Shown here piece by piece: positions 39,218 to 46,886 of a stretch of DNA of 64,000 nt. Below the pieces are notes generated by a model. It searched no databases and was not told the DNA's origin. It saw nothing but the letters and a program-made list of their open reading frames with translations. Position numbers and translations under genes: made by a program. The DNA lies in contig NZ_JAZGJQ010000001.1 in assembly GCF_036408855.1 (NCBI RefSeq), positions 248,001 through 312,000 of the forward strand, written 5' to 3'. The DNA comes from Olsenella_K absiana (GTDB taxonomy: Bacteria; Actinomycetota; Coriobacteriia; Coriobacteriales; Atopobiaceae). Position 1 is the stretch's first letter, and every line of letters begins with the position of its first letter.

Positions 39218-40573
39218 ATGGGGACCAGCACGGACAAGAGCGTCGACACGAACGCGGACGACAAGAGCACCTCGCTCGAGCTCATCGACTTCATAAGGCG
39301 GAGCCCGAGCATGTTCCACACGGTGCGCACCATCGAGGGCTACCTGGGGGAGGCGGGCTTCACGCGCCTCGCGGAGTCAGACGAGTGGCAGGTCGAGCCC
39401 GGCGGCCGCTACTACACGACGAGGAACGGCTCGAGCGTCGTCGCCTGGAAGGTGGGGGAGTCGCTCGACAGCTACCACTTCCAAGTCACGGCCTCGCACT
39501 CCGACTCGCCCACCTTCAAGGTGAAGAGCGTGCCCGAGCTCGCAGGCCCGGACGAGTACCTGCGCCTCAACGTAGAGGCGTACGGCGGCATGCTCGACCG
39601 GACCTGGTTCGACCGGCCGCTGTCCCTCGCCGGCCGCGTGCTCGTCCGCGACGGCGCCCGCATCGAGAGCCGGCTCTTCTCGCCTGACCGCGACCTCGCG
39701 CTCATCCCCAGCGTCGCGATCCACTTCGACCGCGACGCGAACAAGGGCGTGGCGACAAACCGCCAGGTGGACCTCTGCCCGCTCGTCTCCGCGGGCCGGC
39801 TCGCGCGGGGCGACTTCCGCCGCCTGGTCTCGGCCGAGCTCGGCATCGACCCCGACCAGCTGCTCGCCTACGACCTCTTCCTTGTCAACCGTCAGCCTGC
39901 GAGCGTCTGGGGCTGGCGCGATGAGTTCGTGTCCTCGCCCAAGCTCGACGACCTGCAGTGCGCCTTCAGCTCGCTCAAGGCGTTCCTGGCGGCGGAGAAC
40001 GACCACGACGTCTCCGTCTTCGCCTGCTTCGACAACGAGGAGGTCGGCTCGCTCACCAAGCAGGGGGCCATGTCGACGCTGCTCAAGGACGTCCTGCGGC
40101 GCACGAACGCGGCCCTCGGCCGCACCGAGGAGGACTTCCACCGCGCACTCGCAGGCTCGTTCCTCGCGAGCTGCGACAACGCGCACGCCGTCCACCCCAA
40201 CCACCCCGAGAAGACCGACGACGCCAACAAGGCGCACCTCAACGCGGGTCCCGTGGTCAAGGAGGCCGCCAACCAGAAGTACACGACGGACGCGCTGAGC
40301 CGCGCCGTCCTTGAGGCGGTCTGCGACGCCGCCGGGGTGCCCCACCAGACGTTCGCCAACCGCAGCGACTCCGCCGGCGGCTCGACGCTGGGCAACCTCA
40401 GCAACGTCCAGGTCAGCATGAGGGCGGCCGACCTCGGCCTGCCGCAGCTCGCGATGCACTCGTCGTACGAGACGGCCGGCGTGCGCGACACCGGCTACGC
40501 CATCCGCGCGCTCGAGAGGCTCTATCGCACGAACCTGCTCTTCGACGGCCGGGGGAACGTGACGCTCGCCTAG
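39218..40573 (+). CDS. apeB: M18-family aspartyl aminopeptidase
   Basis: A 451-residue zinc aminopeptidase. His-Ser-Asp-Ser-Pro (His about 92, Asp 94 region) is the first metal site, Phe-Asp-Asn-Glu-Glu-Val-Gly-Ser (about 274-281) carries the catalytic Glu pair, Asp-Asn-Ala-His-Ala-Val-His-Pro-Asn and the late Ala-Met-His-Ser-Ser-Tyr-Glu complete the M18 pattern. It removes acidic N-terminal residues from peptides in the cytoplasm. AAGGAG lies 13 bp before the ATG at 39218, rather far. The next gene starts 44 bp downstream. Confidence 0.9.
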   Translation: MGTSTDKSVDTNADDKSTSLELIDFIRRSPSMFHTVRTIEGYLGEAGFTRLAESDEWQVEPGGRYYTTRNGSSVVAWKVGESLDSYHFQVTASHSDSPTFKVKSVPELAGPDEYLRLNVEAYGGMLDRTWFDRPLSLAGRVLVRDGARIESRLFSPDRDLALIPSVAIHFDRDANKGVATNRQVDLCPLVSAGRLARGDFRRLVSAELGIDPDQLLAYDLFLVNRQPASVWGWRDEFVSSPKLDDLQCAFSSLKAFLAAENDHDVSVFACFDNEEVGSLTKQGAMSTLLKDVLRRTNAALGRTEEDFHRALAGSFLASCDNAHAVHPNHPEKTDDANKAHLNAGPVVKEAANQKYTTDALSRAVLEAVCDAAGVPHQTFANRSDSAGGSTLGNLSNVQVSMRAADLGLPQLAMHSSYETAGVRDTGYAIRALERLYRTNLLFDGRGNVTLA

Positions 40574-40617
40574 GCTCGGCACCATCGGCAGGTCACGGGA
40601 AACGGAGGGAACAGAGC

Positions 40618-41061
40618 ATGGACAAGGACTACGGCATGGACAAGGACATGGGCCCGCGCGGCGACGCGGGCGGCACCGCCGGCGGGGTAGCGTCGCAGAA
40701 CGGTATGGACGAGAGCGACCGCAGGCTCGTCGAGGCCCTGAAGGCGGGGCTCGCTGAGGGGCGCTTCGAGGTGGGGACCGGCGCGAGCCCGACCGGCGCG
40801 CCTGCGGCCGGCCAGGCGGCCGGGACCGACGACGGTGCGAGCGCGGCCGGGGCGGCTGCCGACTCCGACCTCGCGGGCGAGGCGGACTTCCTGCGGGCGC
40901 TCAACGCCTACCGGAGCGCACGGCAGTCCGGCGACCGCGAGGCCATGCTCGCCGCGGAGCGCCACCTCCAGGAGGTGACCCGCGCCGAGCTGATGGAGTT
41001 CGAGGCCTCCCAGGGCAACTCGTTCCCCGGGGGCTCGGCCGCCCCTCACCCCGACTTCTAG
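40618..41061 (+). CDS. Acidic low-complexity protein of unknown function
   Basis: A 147-residue protein with Met-Asp-Lys-Asp repeats at the front, a Gly/Ala-rich acidic middle (about 30-85) and a C-terminal helix pair (about 88-125: Phe-Leu-Arg-Ala-Leu-Asn-Ala-Tyr-Arg-Ser-Ala-Arg). No cysteine, membrane span or signal. It follows the M18 aminopeptidase by 44 bp with GGAGGGAACAGAGC before the ATG and is likely cotranscribed. I do not recognise it; the helical end looks like the only folded part. Confidence 0.65.
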   Translation: MDKDYGMDKDMGPRGDAGGTAGGVASQNGMDESDRRLVEALKAGLAEGRFEVGTGASPTGAPAAGQAAGTDDGASAAGAAADSDLAGEADFLRALNAYRSARQSGDREAMLAAERHLQEVTRAELMEFEASQGNSFPGGSAAPHPDF

Positions 41062-41099
41062 CGGGGAAGAGGAAAGCTGTCGGAAACAATGCGGTTGTC

Positions 41100-41119
41100 G
41101 CTCAGTTATATAGTTGAGC
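41100..41119. promoter_or_regulatory. Imperfect palindrome upstream of the second paaK
   Basis: GCTCAGTTATATAGTTGAGC is a 20-bp palindrome if two G-T pairs are allowed, centred on an AT-rich core, 160 bp upstream of the second paaK in otherwise GC-rich DNA. It may be an operator overlapping a promoter. Confidence 0.4.
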
Positions 41120-41278
41120 ACGCCGCGCTCGTTGAGTGCGCCCTGCCCGCGCCGCACGCGCCGCACGCGGGCGGGGTGCGTGCGGCGCGGGCGGCCTGGC
41201 GCGACCGACGCGCGCAGCGCCGGCGCCCGGCCGGGTGCCAGAGGGCGGCAAGGCAGGTGATTTCGGCAAGGGGAGCAG

Positions 41279-42586
41279 ATGGGCGATCAGGAAGACATCC
41301 TCACTATGCCTCACGACAGGATCGAGGAGATCCAGCTCGAGGGCATCAAGAAGACCGTGGTTCGTTGCTACGAGAACATCCCGTTCTACAAGAGGTCCTT
41401 CGACGAGGCGGGCTTTGACCCCTACTCGGTGCGGGACTTCGACGACCTGCGCAAGGCGCCGTTCGTGACCAAGCAGGACCTGCGCGACGCCTATCCCTAC
41501 GGCATGCTCGCCGTGCCCATGGGCGACGTGAAGGAGATCCACATGTCGTCGGGCACGACCGGCGTCGCGACGGTGGGCGCCTACACCCAGCACGACCTCG
41601 AGGCGTGGAGCGACTGCTTCTCGCGCGGCGTCAGGTACGCCGGCGGCGGCCCCGACGACGTGATGCAGATCTGCTACGGGTACGGCCTGTTCACGGGCGG
41701 CCTAGGCGCGCACTACGGCGGCCTCGCCTCCGGGGCGACCGTCATCCCCACCTCCGCGGGCAACACCGAGCGCCAGATCCGCATCCTACGCGAGATGGGC
41801 ACCACCATCCTCGCTTGCACGCCCAGCTACGCGATGCACATCGCGGACACGGCCATCTCCATGGGGATCGACCCGGCCGAGGAGTTCCACCTCAAGGCGG
41901 GCATCCACGGCGCCGAGGCCTTCTCGGACAACTTCCGCGCGGAGCTCGAGCGCAAGCTCGACTACAAGGTGCTCGACGTCTACGGCCTGACCGAGACGAT
42001 GGGGCCCGGCGTCGCCGTCGAGTGCCTCGAGCAGGACGGGCTGCACGTCGCCGAGGACCACTTCTTCTGCGAGATCATCGACCCCGCGACCGGCGAGGTG
42101 CTCCCCGACGGCGAGTGGGGGGAGCTCGTGATCACCACCCTCGACCGCGAGGCGTCCCCGGTCGTGCGCTACCGCACGCGCGACATCACCCGCATCCTGC
42201 CCGGCGCGTGCGCCTGCGGCCGGACCCACCGTCGCATCGACCGCCTGCACGGCCGCACGGACGACATGCTCATCATCCGCGGCGTCAACGTCTTCCCGAG
42301 CCAGATCGAGAACGTCATGGAAACCTTCGACGAGGTCTCGAGCTGGTACCAGATCGAGCTCACCACGAAGAACTACCTCGACGTCGTCACTCTGAAGGCA
42401 GAGGTCACCCCGGACTTCGACTTCGACTCCACGGGCGCCATCGACCAGCTCCAGAGGCAGATTCAGGGCGCGCTCAAGACGGCGCTCTCCGTGGGTGTTA
42501 AGGTGAGGCTGGTCGAGCCGATGTCGATCCCGAGGAGCACCGGCAAGGCCAAGCGCATCGTCGACCGCAGGGGGGAGAACCTCTAA
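41279..42586 (+). CDS. paaK: Phenylacetate-CoA ligase family protein (second copy)
   Basis: A 435-residue AMP-forming ligase paralogous to the one at 26408. Ser-Ser-Gly-Thr-Thr-Gly-Val-Ala (about 86-93), Tyr-Gly-Leu-Thr-Glu-Thr-Met-Gly-Pro-Gly, Cys-Ala-Cys-Gly-Arg-Thr-His, and Gly-Arg-Thr-Asp-Asp-Met-Leu-Ile-Ile-Arg-Gly-Val-Asn-Val-Phe-Pro-Ser are present. It lacks the Cys-Arg-Cys-Gly-Cys-Gly segment of the first copy. GGGGAGCAG precedes the ATG. Its stop codon meets the ACT-domain gene, an arrangement seen with many paaK genes in anaerobes. Substrate may be phenylacetate, hydroxyphenylacetate or indoleacetate. Confidence 0.9.
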   Translation: MGDQEDILTMPHDRIEEIQLEGIKKTVVRCYENIPFYKRSFDEAGFDPYSVRDFDDLRKAPFVTKQDLRDAYPYGMLAVPMGDVKEIHMSSGTTGVATVGAYTQHDLEAWSDCFSRGVRYAGGGPDDVMQICYGYGLFTGGLGAHYGGLASGATVIPTSAGNTERQIRILREMGTTILACTPSYAMHIADTAISMGIDPAEEFHLKAGIHGAEAFSDNFRAELERKLDYKVLDVYGLTETMGPGVAVECLEQDGLHVAEDHFFCEIIDPATGEVLPDGEWGELVITTLDREASPVVRYRTRDITRILPGACACGRTHRRIDRLHGRTDDMLIIRGVNVFPSQIENVMETFDEVSSWYQIELTTKNYLDVVTLKAEVTPDFDFDSTGAIDQLQRQIQGALKTALSVGVKVRLVEPMSIPRSTGKAKRIVDRRGENL

Positions 42587-43014
42587 TGATTGACCAGCTC
42601 ACCGTCCTTCTCGAGAACTCGGAGGGCCGCCTCGCCAAGCTGGCGCGCTCCATCGCGGAGGCCGGCATCAACATGCAGGCACTCACCATCGCCGACACGG
42701 CGGACTACGGCGTGGTGCGCATCATCTGCTCGGACGCTCTGGGGGCCAAGCGGGCGCTCGAGGCGGAGGGCTACAGCGCCATGGTCACCAAGGTCTCGGC
42801 GATCCAGATCCCCAACCGCCCCGGCGGCCTCGCCGACCTGCTCGAGGTCCTCGACGACCTCGACATCCCGGTCGAGTACGGCTACTGTTTCAGCGCGAAG
42901 GACGACCTCGCCGTGGACGTTCTCAAGATCAAGCTCCCGGCGGAGGCGAGCAAGGCGACGTTCGCGCTGGAGGGCGCAGGCTTCAAGGTGCTCCGCCAGG
43001 AGGATCTCGCCTAG
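42586..43014 (+). CDS. Tandem ACT-domain protein
   Basis: A 142-residue protein of two ACT domains: residues 1-70 (Gln-Leu-Thr-Val-Leu-Leu-Glu-Asn-Ser-Glu-Gly-Arg-Leu) and 71-142 (Ile-Pro-Asn-Arg-Pro-Gly-Gly-Leu-Ala-Asp-Leu-Leu-Glu-Val-Leu). Each has the small-molecule-binding loop with Gly between strand 1 and helix 1. ACT pairs bind amino acids and act as allosteric sensors. The ATG overlaps the paaK stop by one base (TAATG), so the pair is translated together; the likely ligand is an aromatic amino acid. A good terminator follows. Confidence 0.9.
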   Translation: MIDQLTVLLENSEGRLAKLARSIAEAGINMQALTIADTADYGVVRIICSDALGAKRALEAEGYSAMVTKVSAIQIPNRPGGLADLLEVLDDLDIPVEYGYCFSAKDDLAVDVLKIKLPAEASKATFALEGAGFKVLRQEDLA

Positions 43015-43058
43015 GGCTTGCCAGCCGCTCGCCACGTGCCGAGAAGAGCCTCGACGCC

Positions 43059-43089
43059 AGGGGCGCCTGCGAGAGCGGGCGCCCTTTTT
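43059..43089 (+). terminator. Rho-independent terminator after paaK-ACT
   Basis: AGGG-(G)-CGCC pairs with GGCGCCCT (43078-43085) with one bulged base, followed by TTTTT (43085-43089). The clearest U-tract terminator in the window. Confidence 0.85.
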
Positions 43090-43245
43090 CAGCAACATGT
43101 ACACCATCTACCAGTCATTTCTGCCGTTCGGGGACAGCCTTGCCGTCCGCTTTCGCGGCACCACTAATCTGGACTCGTTGGCCGCGGGCGTCTAAGGGGA
43201 GAACAGAACCGCGCACCGTGGTCCAGACGAAGGGATGTGGTACGT

Positions 43246-43854
43246 ATGCAGATCGATGCAAGGGACCTCTTCAACCCCAAGCCGGTCGTCATGGCGCTGA
43301 CGGCCCTCTCGGAGCTCAAGGACGGGGAGACGCTGGCGCTCCTCGTCAACGACGGCAAGGCCGTCGAGAGCCTGGTCCGTCTCGCTGACGAGCAGAAGTG
43401 CAAGTTCATCCGCGAGGACGAGGGCGACTACACGGTCGTCACGCTCGTCCCGTCCCACCGCATCAAGACCAATCACCCGGTCGAGAAGGCCGTCTCCTAC
43501 ATGGACTTCGGCTCCGCTGACGCCCCGATCCTGGTGTTCGGGTCCGAGGCCATCGGCCGTGGGGACAAGAGCCTCGGCCACATCCTCATGCGCGAGATCA
43601 TCTTCGACCTCGCTCACCAGGAGGTCGTCCCCAAGGCGCTCGTCTTCATCAACAGCGGCGTCAAGCTGACGATCAAGGGCTCCGCGGTCATCGAAGACCT
43701 GCAGATTCTCGAGAAGCTCGGCGCGGAGATTCTGTCAGACACCGTGAGCCTCGACCGCTACGGCGCCACCGACGAGCTCCTGGTCGGCGAGCCCATCGAC
43801 CCGTACAACCTGGCACGCATCCTGACCGGCCAGCCGGGGGTCGTCTCCCTCTAG
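43246..43854 (+). CDS. yedF: Selenium-metabolism protein YedF (TusA-like plus DsrE-like)
   Basis: A 202-residue protein. The N-terminal 70 residues form a TusA/SirA-like domain (Ile-Asp-Ala-Arg-Asp-Leu-Phe-Asn-Pro-Lys-Pro-Val), in which the usual Cys of Cys-Pro-x-Pro is Asn10. The C-terminal part (about 88-200) is DsrE-like with Gly-Arg-Gly-Asp-x-x-Leu-Gly-x-Ile-Leu-Met, Phe-Ile-Asn-Ser-Gly-Val-Lys-Leu-Thr and Glu-Ile-Leu-Ser-Asp-Thr, the YedF hallmarks. YedF co-occurs with selD in bacteria that use selenium, although its exact task is unproven. I chose the ATG at 43246 since AAGGGAT lies about ten bases before it. Single gene with a terminator after it. Confidence 0.88.
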   Translation: MQIDARDLFNPKPVVMALTALSELKDGETLALLVNDGKAVESLVRLADEQKCKFIREDEGDYTVVTLVPSHRIKTNHPVEKAVSYMDFGSADAPILVFGSEAIGRGDKSLGHILMREIIFDLAHQEVVPKALVFINSGVKLTIKGSAVIEDLQILEKLGAEILSDTVSLDRYGATDELLVGEPIDPYNLARILTGQPGVVSL

Positions 43855-43932
43855 CGGGAGCCTCCCAGCGGCCCCGCAGGAGGACCCGCACGGGTTCACG
43901 AGCGGAGAAGGACCGGCGGACATCGAGAGCGA

Positions 43933-43964
43933 AGGGGGAGGGCGCCTAAGGGCACCCTCCCCCT
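43933..43964. terminator. Bidirectional terminator
   Basis: AGGGGGAGGG (43933-43942) pairs with CCCTCCCCCT (43955-43964) around a 12-nt loop, between yedF and the converging amidotransferase gene. Confidence 0.7.
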
Positions 43965-43979
43965 CTTCGTGCGCCGACC

Positions 43980-44846
43980 CTACGAGAGGACCTCCTGCCA
44001 GGAGTCCCCGTAGGCCTTGCGCAGCGCGAGGATCGCCTCGGCGAACACGTACACGTGCGGCTTGGACATGCGGACGATCTCGTCGCCCCGGAAGGCCACG
44101 AGGCGGTACTGGGGCACGGGCCTCCAGAGGGTGGCCTCTTCGGGGGCGCCGAGGGGTGTGGTCGCGACCACCGTCGTCCCGGACTCGGGGACGCTGCGGT
44201 AGCGCAGGGTGACGATGTCGGTGTTCGTGTGGACGTAGGTGTAGGTGCCGTCGCTGAGGATTACGTTGAGCCTGTTCAGGTTGCTGTACTGCGCGATGGC
44301 GCTCGCGAGGGCGTCGAAGCGCCCGGCGAAGTCGAGCCTGCCCCCGCGGCGCAGCGTCGCCTCGTCCAGGCAGTCCATGAAGAAGAGCATGGCGCGCTCG
44401 CTGTCGGTCTTGCCACGCTCGACGCCCTCGTAGCCGTAGGTGAGCTGCTCGTAGAAGACGATGCCGTTGTGCGCCATCGCCCACTCGGTGCCCGAGATGT
44501 CGCTCGCGAGGAAGGGGTGGCAGTTCTCGACCAGCCTACCGCCGCCGGTGGAGCGGCGGATGTGCGCTATCAGGTGGCGGGTGCGGACGGGCTCGTCCAG
44601 CAGGCGGGGGAGAAGCTCCGAGGCGTACGCCGCGGCGGGCTCGCGATGGAGCTCGACGGGGCCCGTGAGCTCGACGGGGCCTGTGCCCGGCCCGGCGGAA
44701 GGCGAGATTCGGCCCGTTCCGTCGGCCTCGACGCGGCTCGCGATGCCCCAGCCGTCGGGGTGTCGCGTGCTATGGGAGAAGAACTCCCTGAGGTAGCCGT
44801 TCGCCACGAACGGATCGCGTGAGTTTATCGCAAACAGCTCGCACAT
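43980..44846 (-). CDS. Class II glutamine amidotransferase (YafJ-like)
   Basis: A 288-residue Ntn-hydrolase. After Met removal Cys2 (Met-Cys-Glu-Leu-Phe-Ala) would be the nucleophile; His-Pro-Asp-Gly-Trp-Gly-Ile-Ala (about 29-36), His-Ile-Arg-Arg-Ser-Thr, Asn-Cys-His-Pro-Phe and Ala-His-Asn-Gly follow the GATase_4 pattern. It lacks a synthase domain, so it either hydrolyses a gamma-glutamyl compound or needs a partner. A small in-frame DNA repeat encodes Gly-Pro-Val-Glu-Leu twice (about 54-68). GGGGGAAG precedes the ATG at 44846; it is transcribed divergently from the MarR gene. Confidence 0.88.
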   Translation of the reverse strand: MCELFAINSRDPFVANGYLREFFSHSTRHPDGWGIASRVEADGTGRISPSAGPGTGPVELTGPVELHREPAAAYASELLPRLLDEPVRTRHLIAHIRRSTGGGRLVENCHPFLASDISGTEWAMAHNGIVFYEQLTYGYEGVERGKTDSERAMLFFMDCLDEATLRRGGRLDFAGRFDALASAIAQYSNLNRLNVILSDGTYTYVHTNTDIVTLRYRSVPESGTTVVATTPLGAPEEATLWRPVPQYRLVAFRGDEIVRMSKPHVYVFAEAILALRKAYGDSWQEVLS

Positions 44847-45032
44847 GTCTTCCCCCGGCCTCCCCCTGGTTGCGTCCCGAAGGCGCGCGGCCCCCCCCGA
44901 GTATGGCCAGCTCGCCGCCTCGCTGTCGCCTGTCGTGCGTCTTACCGAATACAGTAGACCAGCGGCCCCGCCTCCGTCGCGCAAGGCTGCCGCGAGGGGA
45001 GAGATGAGGAGAACTTGCGACGACCCCTCAAA

Positions 45033-45050
45033 ATGTTGACATGTCAACAT
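45033..45050. promoter_or_regulatory. 18-bp perfect palindrome, probable MarR operator
   Basis: ATGTTGACATGTCAACAT is fully self-complementary and lies 71 bp upstream of the MarR start and 186 bp from the divergent amidotransferase start. It contains TTGACA on both strands, so a bound dimer would block RNA polymerase. MarR proteins bind palindromes of this length. Confidence 0.65.
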
Positions 45051-45121
45051 ATCTGGAAAACACTTATGTGGTGCCGGGCCCGGGACCGGCGCGGCATGGC
45101 AGCCACGGCAACGGAGGCGCG

Positions 45122-45556
45122 ATGGACGCTCGGTTCGAGGACTTCGTGGGCATGGTCTACTCGCTCAACAAGGAGATCCAGAGGATCAAGTCGGAGAAGA
45201 TGGCGGAGTTCGGCCTCAGGGGCACGGACACCATGGTCATCTACTACCTGGCGGAGAACCCCGACGGGGAGACCCGGGCGGACCTGGCACGACTGACGCG
45301 CCTGGACCGTGCGGCGATCACGCGGATCGTCGGCAAGCTGAAGGCCGACGGCCTCGTGACGGAGGCGTCCGGCGACAACTCCGTCAACTACCGCCGCCGC
45401 GTGCGCCTGACCGAGGGCGGCAGGCGCGCCGCCCGCGAGATGGAGGAGGTCATCCAGTCGGTCGTCGACGAGGCCTCGGCCGACGTGGGAGAGGGGGAGC
45501 GCGCCCGCATGTACGGGACGCTCGAGAAGATCCTGGACGCCCTCGAGCGCGTCTAG
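45122..45556 (+). CDS. MarR-family transcriptional regulator
   Basis: A 144-residue winged-helix protein: dimerisation helix (about 1-30), Met-Val-Ile-Tyr-Tyr-Leu-Ala-Glu-Asn-Pro, recognition helix around 62-78 (Leu-Thr-Arg-Leu-Asp-Arg-Ala-Ala-Ile-Thr-Arg-Ile-Val) and the wing Asn-Tyr-Arg-Arg-Arg-Val-Arg-Leu-Thr. The Asp-x-Arg of the wing region typical of MarR is replaced by Asn-Tyr-Arg-Arg-Arg. It probably represses itself through the palindrome at 45033-45050 and perhaps the divergent amidotransferase. The ligand is unknown. Cytoplasmic dimer. Confidence 0.9.
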   Translation: MDARFEDFVGMVYSLNKEIQRIKSEKMAEFGLRGTDTMVIYYLAENPDGETRADLARLTRLDRAAITRIVGKLKADGLVTEASGDNSVNYRRRVRLTEGGRRAAREMEEVIQSVVDEASADVGEGERARMYGTLEKILDALERV

Positions 45557-45724
45557 AGCGAATCTGTCGTCCGGCACGGAGGGCCTTCGCCCAGCGCCGA
45601 GGACGCCGTGCCGGCCCGCGCCTGAACGCCAGGCTCGGGCGGCGGGGGCCTTCGAGGGGCGAGACGAAAAGACAAGGGAGCCATCAGGCTGTACTCGCGC
45701 GGCGAGCGCGAGAAGGGGGAGCTT

Positions 45725-46579
45725 ATGCCTACGCGCATCATCACCGACTCTGGTTCGGACATCGTCGGCTTCGATCATCCGGGCCTCACGGTCCTGCCGC
45801 TGACGGTCATGTTCGGCGACAGGCTTTACCAGGACGGCGTGGACCTCTCGCACGAGAAGTTCTACGAGCTCCTCGTGGAGTCCGACAAGCTGCCGAGCAC
45901 GGGCGCCCCTGCGCCCGGCGCGTTCGCCGAGGCGTACGACGCCGCCCGGGCGGCCGGCGAGGAGGTTGTGGTGGTCACGCTCTCCTCCAAGCTCTCGGGG
46001 ACCTACCAGAGCGCCTGCGTCGCCGCGGAGGGCAGGGACGACGTCCAGGTCGTGGACTCGCTCAGCGCCTCCCTGGGCGAGCAGATCCTCGTGCACCTCG
46101 GCCTGACCATGGCCGAGAGGGGCGAGGGGGCCGCGAGCATCGCGGAGGGGTTGCGTGCCGCGAGGGGGCGGGTCCGCGTCATCGGCCTGCTCGACACCCT
46201 CGAGTACCTCAGGCGGGGTGGCAGGATCCCAGCGGCCGCTGCCGCGCTCGGCGCCGTCCTCTCCGTCAAGCCGGTCGTCACGGCCGAGGACGGCGAGATA
46301 GCGCTGCTGGGGAAGGCGCGCGGCTCCAGGAACGGCCGCAACATCCTGAACGAGACGGTCAGGCGCGACGGGGGCATCGACTACGCGATGCCCTTCTCGC
46401 TCGGCTACTCCGGCCTCTCGGACAGCCTCCTGCAGAAGTACGTCGAGGACTCCCGCGGCCTCTGGGAGGGGATGGTGGACGGGCTGCCCATCTGCACCCT
46501 CGGGGCCACGATCGGCACGTACGCGGGCCCCGGCTCCATCGTCCTGGCGTACTTCAGGGCGGGCGGCGCCCAGCAGTGA
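45725..46579 (+). CDS. DegV-family fatty-acid-binding protein (second copy)
   Basis: A 284-residue DegV/FakB protein: Ile-Thr-Asp-Ser-Gly-Ser-Asp (6-12), Thr-Gly-Ala-Pro-Ala-Pro-Gly (about 59-65), Leu-Ser-Ser-Lys-Leu-Ser-Gly-Thr-Tyr-Gln-Ser-Ala and Leu-Arg-Arg-Gly-Gly-Arg-Ile-Pro. It differs from the copy at 33776 through most of its length, so the two probably bind different fatty acids. AGGGGGAGC precedes the ATG. Two DegV copies and no fakA nearby suggest that the kinase is encoded elsewhere. Followed by a hairpin at 46601. Confidence 0.9.
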   Translation: MPTRIITDSGSDIVGFDHPGLTVLPLTVMFGDRLYQDGVDLSHEKFYELLVESDKLPSTGAPAPGAFAEAYDAARAAGEEVVVVTLSSKLSGTYQSACVAAEGRDDVQVVDSLSASLGEQILVHLGLTMAERGEGAASIAEGLRAARGRVRVIGLLDTLEYLRRGGRIPAAAAALGAVLSVKPVVTAEDGEIALLGKARGSRNGRNILNETVRRDGGIDYAMPFSLGYSGLSDSLLQKYVEDSRGLWEGMVDGLPICTLGATIGTYAGPGSIVLAYFRAGGAQQ

Positions 46580-46886
46580 CGACGGTTCGGCACGCCCCCT
46601 GGTCAGGTTCCGTTCGGGACCTGGCCAGGCACGTGCCGAGCCCTAGCTGGGGCCTGGTCGAGCCCCGTCCGGTCCTTGGCAGGTCGCCGGCACGCTTCTT
46701 CACCAGAACCGCGCTGGAATGTCTATGAAATGAGACCTCCCGCGCTTGGGCGAGTGTCCCTGTGGTTACATTTAAGGTTATGTGAGGACGCGCGCGCGGT
46801 TTCCCAGCCATTCCTCCGCTTGGACGGCGCCCCGGAGAGGGCGCTTCACGGCGAGTGCGTCTGTACGCGTTGCAAGAAGGGGGCGG
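46580..46886. other. Intergenic region before the flippase-like gene
   Basis: 307 bp: a hairpin at 46601-46626, then an AT-richer stretch (about 46720-46785) that probably holds the promoter of the next gene. No gene seen. Confidence 0.5.
46601..46626 (+). terminator. Hairpin after the second DegV gene
   Basis: An 11-bp stem (46601-46611 with 46616-46626, two G-T pairs) and a GTTC loop, 21 bp past the stop codon; no U tract. Confidence 0.55.
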
